Shown here: in pieces, positions 60,282 through 64,000 of the stretch
Numbering within the stretch: position 1 is the stretch's first letter
How the letters are laid out: each line of letters opens with the position of its first letter
From: Meandrina meandrites
Taxonomy: Eukaryota > Cnidaria > Anthozoa > Scleractinia > Meandrinidae
Assembly (NCBI GenBank): GCA_963693305.1
Contig: OY855905.1
Span: forward strand, 31,925,937 to 31,989,936
DNA length: 64,000 nt
Reading direction: 5' to 3'
Made by a program: the position numbers and the translations under genes
The notes under the pieces: model-generated
Told to the model about the DNA's origin: nothing
Database searches by the model: none
The model's input: the letters and a program-made list of their open reading frames with translations, nothing else

Positions 60282-62501
60282 ATGGACCTGTTTATTGAGA
60301 CATTAACTGGAACAGCCTTTGAACTACGAGTTAGCCCTTTTGAAACCATTATGAGCGTCAAAGCCAAGATTCAACGTCTTGAAGGTGAGCTAAATCGCAA
60401 GTTTAGCTGGTAGGAGTTCGTGCGCGGGAACAGGAGCAATTCAGTGAAAAATCAGTCGAGAGTTTTTTTCCACTGATCGCTATCCTGAAAGTGTATATGC
60501 CTTATATCTTCAGATTTAATGTGTAAAAACTGCCTTTATATGGACGTGTTTTCGAAGGTTTGCCCTCACATCAGCTATAAATAATTTAAAATGTGTGGTG
60601 TTGCCCCATTTGTAAACACTCGCCAAGTGAGCTCAATTCGAAAGGATAATCCGTTTGGAAAATGTGTTTGCCTGTGCACAAGAAATCGAAATTTTCGAAA
60701 ACTGAGTGATAAAATGAAACGTTGTGAATTGTTTTGGATATCTCGTCTGTCTTTTGGTCGATAATTTCTTGCGTAATGTTTGATTTTATAAAAATGACTC
60801 GCCAAATCTATTAACTTGTACTTAGTATGAATTTTAAAATGGAACTGCCTGTGTATCCAATAAGGGTAATTCAACGCGATTTTTCTTAAACCTTAAATTT
60901 TGTATTAAAAATAGATATGTTGGCGACAGTTTTGGCGCAAGAAAACACTTGTTGTGAATCATATTTCACAGGCTTAACACGAAGGAAGTATTGTGAATCT
61001 GTAGTGTACTCCAGTTTTCGATAGATCTCAAAATAAGGCTCTTGTCCTGTTTGTTTTCATCTATCACTGTGCTAACATGTATTCCAACCTGTTTTGAACC
61101 ACTGTATGGATATTGAAAGTTGTATGAGTTTCTGGAATATACATGTAGTTTAATATTGCCAAATGAACTTGAACTCTGTGGCGTGCATGTATCAAATTGA
61201 GACAGCTTATCTGATAACCATTTATCTGGTCACTGACATTTGCCAACAGCCAGATCCAAGGGATTAATTTTTTTTATGAAAGTTAATATGTAGCAAAGAA
61301 GAGAATGTTTGATGTCTGTGTGCCATCACTCAAATATGTCTCTTGGCTTTATATGTGAATGGCCTTCCTTGCTATTTTTTTTAGTTACTATAAACTTGGC
61401 ATACTCACTTGCCACTACTGTATGTACAAACCAGATATAACTGTAGGCAAATGGTAAGGTGTACAGGGTTCCTACGGATCATGGAATTTTAGAATTTCAT
61501 TTTCCAGTGGGCCATGGAAAGTCGGGGGAAACAATGTTGATTAAAAAGTACAAAATAAGTTAGTTTTTTTTTGCAAAGAAAATGGTAGAAAATATGTACC
61601 CAAGGTGATTTACAAGAAAATGGTCAAATTTAGGTCATAGAAAAAATGGAGAAGTCATGAAAAGTCGTGGAATTTCAAAAGCTCAAGAGAGTATGAACCC
61701 CAAGTGTACTGATGTATAACCTCCCAAGTTATAGCTAGGGCACTGTTCTCTGTCTAACCTGAGTGAGTCAAGTCCTACATGTGAGATCTTTCAGGGCTTG
61801 GCAAAAACTTGAATTCCAGCTTGCCCTTTGGATAAGCATCTCTCAAATTTTGCTTGCCTGTGGCAGTTGCATGCTTGTCTTTGGTTTTTTTTTTTTAATG
61901 ATTATTTCAGTCAGCAGGCAACTTTCCTGGGTTCTTGCTTAGTGGACAAATGGGAATGAAAAGTTACTTGCCCAGAAGAAAAATCTGCTTGTCAGTACAG
62001 GACTTTTTTGAGCCTTTAGGTCAGGAAAGCCATGTGAATGTCATCCCTGTGTAGTTTTAAAAACAGGATCACAGTTGATAGCAATCAGTCTGGAGATAAT
62101 GTTCCATTGTTTTCAGTTATCAACTGTATATGAGACGTGTGCAAAGTTGCATGCATGTTGCCACTGGATGCAGGTCTCAAAAATTATGTCAAAGAATTTA
62201 AAGGATGGGTGGTACATGTACTTTCTGAAAATAGGACATGAAATTGTTTTTGTGTGGTAGCTGAGAAAACATCAGAGGCAAGGGCTACTAAAAGAACATG
62301 ACTTGTTAAATCAGTTGATGTTTTAGAGGTAAAGTGGCAGTTACGGAAAGTCACCAGTTCAACTCCTATTAGGTGAACTTAGAATATGCTTGTTGGTTAA
62401 TTCTATAATTTTGTTTAATTTGTAGGCATCCCAATGTCCCAACAACATTTGATATGGCGATCTGTAGAATTGGAAGATGATTATTGTCTTCATGATTACA
62501 A
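60282..62501 (+). CDS. ZFAND4: AN1-type zinc finger protein 4, N-terminal ubiquitin-like exons (gene continues past the edge)
   Basis: Exon 1 (60282-60384) encodes MDLFIETLTGTAFELRVSPF and on to QRLE. Exon 2 (62426-62501) encodes GIPMSQQHLIWRSVELEDDY and CLHDY. Phases (1, then 2) and gtgagc/gtgagt donors fit. The sequence is nearly identical to the ubiquitin-like domain at the start of ZFAND4 (ANUBL1), where FIETLTGT, SVKAKIQRLEGIP and QHLIW are diagnostic. The C-terminal AN1 zinc finger must lie to the right of the window. Vertebrate ZFAND4 has extra residues before this methionine; here the upstream sequence holds no obvious extension. Confidence 0.88.
61466..61705. mobile_element. CAGGGTT-ended MITE (atcatggaattt body)
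   Basis: It begins cagggttcctacggatcatg and ends with a complementary-type ttcaaaagctcaagagagta and tgaacccc. The body repeats 'catggaa' and 'aaaatggtca' phrases. It lies in the first ZFAND4 intron. Confidence 0.5.
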
Positions 62502-62621
62502 GTGAGTAACTTTCAAACCTGAAGAAATGTATGTTAAGTTAGTACAGAATACAAAATGTACATTATTAAAAAATATGGTAACTTGTTTTTATTGGTATAA
62601 TTGTGGTACAACCATTATTAA

Positions 62622-63456
62622 AGGGGCTTTGAAACTGTTAACAAGTGTCGTTAGCTGCAGATGCCTACGATGGAAATGGATTAAAACTTGAAAAGTTTAG
62701 CTAAACTGTTCAAGTTGTTTCCGCACATCTTCAAAAAAATCTATATTTATAGCCGTTTTTTGATTTATATCCACATATTAAGGTTATATCTTCCTTTAGA
62801 TGTTCAAAGATAATGTTTTTCATGCATTAAGGACGTTCGCGCCAAAATCTTCCCACGTTCAGATTTTTAAATAACTTTACCTGCAGTTAGATAATGACTA
62901 ACTCGTGTCAGAAACGAAAAAAAATTGGGGGGTCACCACGCTTGTTTCGGAGATAAACCGTATGGAAGACCACAGTATTTATGGAAGCTTTGATAATTGA
63001 TTCGAATTAGCTTACCTTGATTCAAGTTTAAAAAAAATGAAAATGAACTAGTACAGCCAAGGTTTTTGTGTTGGCCTTAACTCAAACAGGCCTATTAAGT
63101 AAATATTTGCAATTGGTGTCATTCCTTCAGGTAGAGTGAATCTTTTGGAAGGATAATTGCTTGTCAAGCTCAGCTGCCAAATGCATAAATTTGAGCCTAT
63201 GCGAGTCGACAAAACGAAAAAAAACAGGATCACAGGATCATCGCGAAGTTATCGCAACGGCTACTCACCCTATATGTGGTTGGAAAGTTTCCTCAGCGCG
63301 CGCGCTCGATGCATGACGTGGCGTAACGTTGCGACAGGAATTACGTGCGCAGTAAAGATGCGCATAAACAATTAGCGTGAACGTCCTTAAGTTGCCTACC
63401 ACTAATTTCAGAACAGTGTAGACCAGAATCTGCGAAATCCCTGTGACAGAGCTCAT
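62622..63456. mobile_element. TTAA-flanked MITE family A, copy split by another element
   Basis: The outer halves match the 57.52-kb copy in reverse orientation, including the central aacttgaaaagtttagctaa palindrome (one base broken). TTAA flanks it at 62618-62621 and 63457-63460. The insertion at 62831-63386 interrupts it at a TTAA. Confidence 0.85.
62831..63386. mobile_element. Nested TTAA-flanked element family E (556 bp)
   Basis: The ends GGACGTTCGCGCC and GCGTGAACGTCC are inverted, flanked by TTAA at 62827-62830 and 63387-63390. It sits within the family A copy. The right half is CpG-rich (agcgcgcgcgctcgatgcat). Confidence 0.9.
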
Positions 63457-63924
63457 TTAAATACATGTTAATTCTCTTTTTTTCCTGCAATTTAGAAATG
63501 CTTAAAAACTTCCGTAAAACTCATTGTTTTGAAATTTAAACTTTGCCGTTTTAATATGGGTCACTTACGCTCACCACTGATAATCAATTTTGATCATATT
63601 CTGTAAAAAGTATGTGGCTTTCTGTAGTTTAGACGCACTTACATGTAGCAGTTACATGTAGCATCGACATCTGTGCAGCATGACCTGTAGGTGATGTAAT
63701 ACAATATTTCAGGGGCTCCCTGTGTTTGGTATTTATTGGCATACCCTGTATTAAATTACTGGACATTTCAGATCTTGAGGTTCTTGTTTTCCAAGTTCTG
63801 CTTCCTTATCTTTACAGTGTTCACTAATAGGGTTGCCATGGATACTTTGCTGCTATGCCAGAATTTTGTCTGGTTCTACCAACCTTATAATGAAAAATCA
63901 AAAAAAAAAAAATGCCCCCAAAAT

Positions 63925-64000
63925 TTACCGTATTTACCCGTGTATAAGTCGACCTTTTTTTACTTTAAAATCGGTCCAAAAAATCGCCCTCGACTTATAC
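63925..64000. mobile_element. Start of a TIR element (cgtgtataagtcgac), cut by the window edge
   Basis: accgtatttacccgtgtata, then agtcgacc, is a common animal MITE terminus. The last bases (cctcgacttatac) already begin an internal inverted echo. The rest lies outside. Confidence 0.45.

Overview
The window is a eukaryotic, metazoan nuclear segment. It is AT-rich, with many short GT-AG introns, multi-exon orthologues of conserved animal genes, and introns full of small DNA transposons and tRNA-derived SINEs. Gene structure and repeat style suggest a cnidarian (coral or anemone like). That is an inference; no marker gene here settles it.

Layout, left to right. (1) 327-4712, minus strand: a single 1462-codon coding exon of a large disordered, phospho-motif-rich, proline-rich protein of unknown family. 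It continues past the left edge, and a non-coding 5' exon begins at 4777. (2) About 4.8-12.5 kb: no convincing coding sequence, a CRE-like promoter candidate near 10.36 kb and a perfect hairpin at 12.4 kb. (3) 12572-24581, minus: SCFD2, a Sec1/Munc18-family protein, rebuilt here as 17 exons with all reading phases closing (668 aa). (4) 26786-28011, minus: a two-exon gene for a 250-aa predicted type I membrane protein whose cytoplasmic tail carries a protein phosphatase 1 docking-like motif. (5) 30200-42424, minus: adenosine kinase (ADK), 13 coding exons, 343 aa, with a short first exon and a candidate second first exon at 44117-44163. (6) 47313-58824, plus: a serine-rich coiled-coil protein resembling CCSER1/CCSER2 (FAM190), 11 coding exons, 937 aa from the first visible ATG. 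(7) 60282-62501 and beyond, plus: the first two coding exons of ZFAND4, encoding its N-terminal ubiquitin-like domain, cut by the right edge.

The four left genes are all on the minus strand and the two right genes on the plus strand, so ADK and the CCSER-like gene are divergent across 42.4-47.3 kb. The genes are not an operon or a pathway. SCFD2 is a vesicle-tethering/Golgi-ER factor, ADK is purine salvage, CCSER proteins are cytoskeletal/mitotic, and ZFAND4 is ubiquitin-like.

Between and inside the genes is a dense set of non-autonomous mobile elements. There are at least four families flanked by TTAA, including one nested insertion whose empty site is visible in a sister copy. There is a 1.39-kb near-perfect palindrome with target-site duplications inside an ADK intron. 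There are five or more copies of one tRNA-derived SINE, some with 14-15 bp target duplications, plus a 4 x 62-bp minisatellite inside an inverted-repeat element, nested ATTGATT-rich elements, hairpin MITEs and a deleted LINE. Long poly-G/C runs tend to lie at element ends. All boundaries were read by eye from the sequence; no database search was run.
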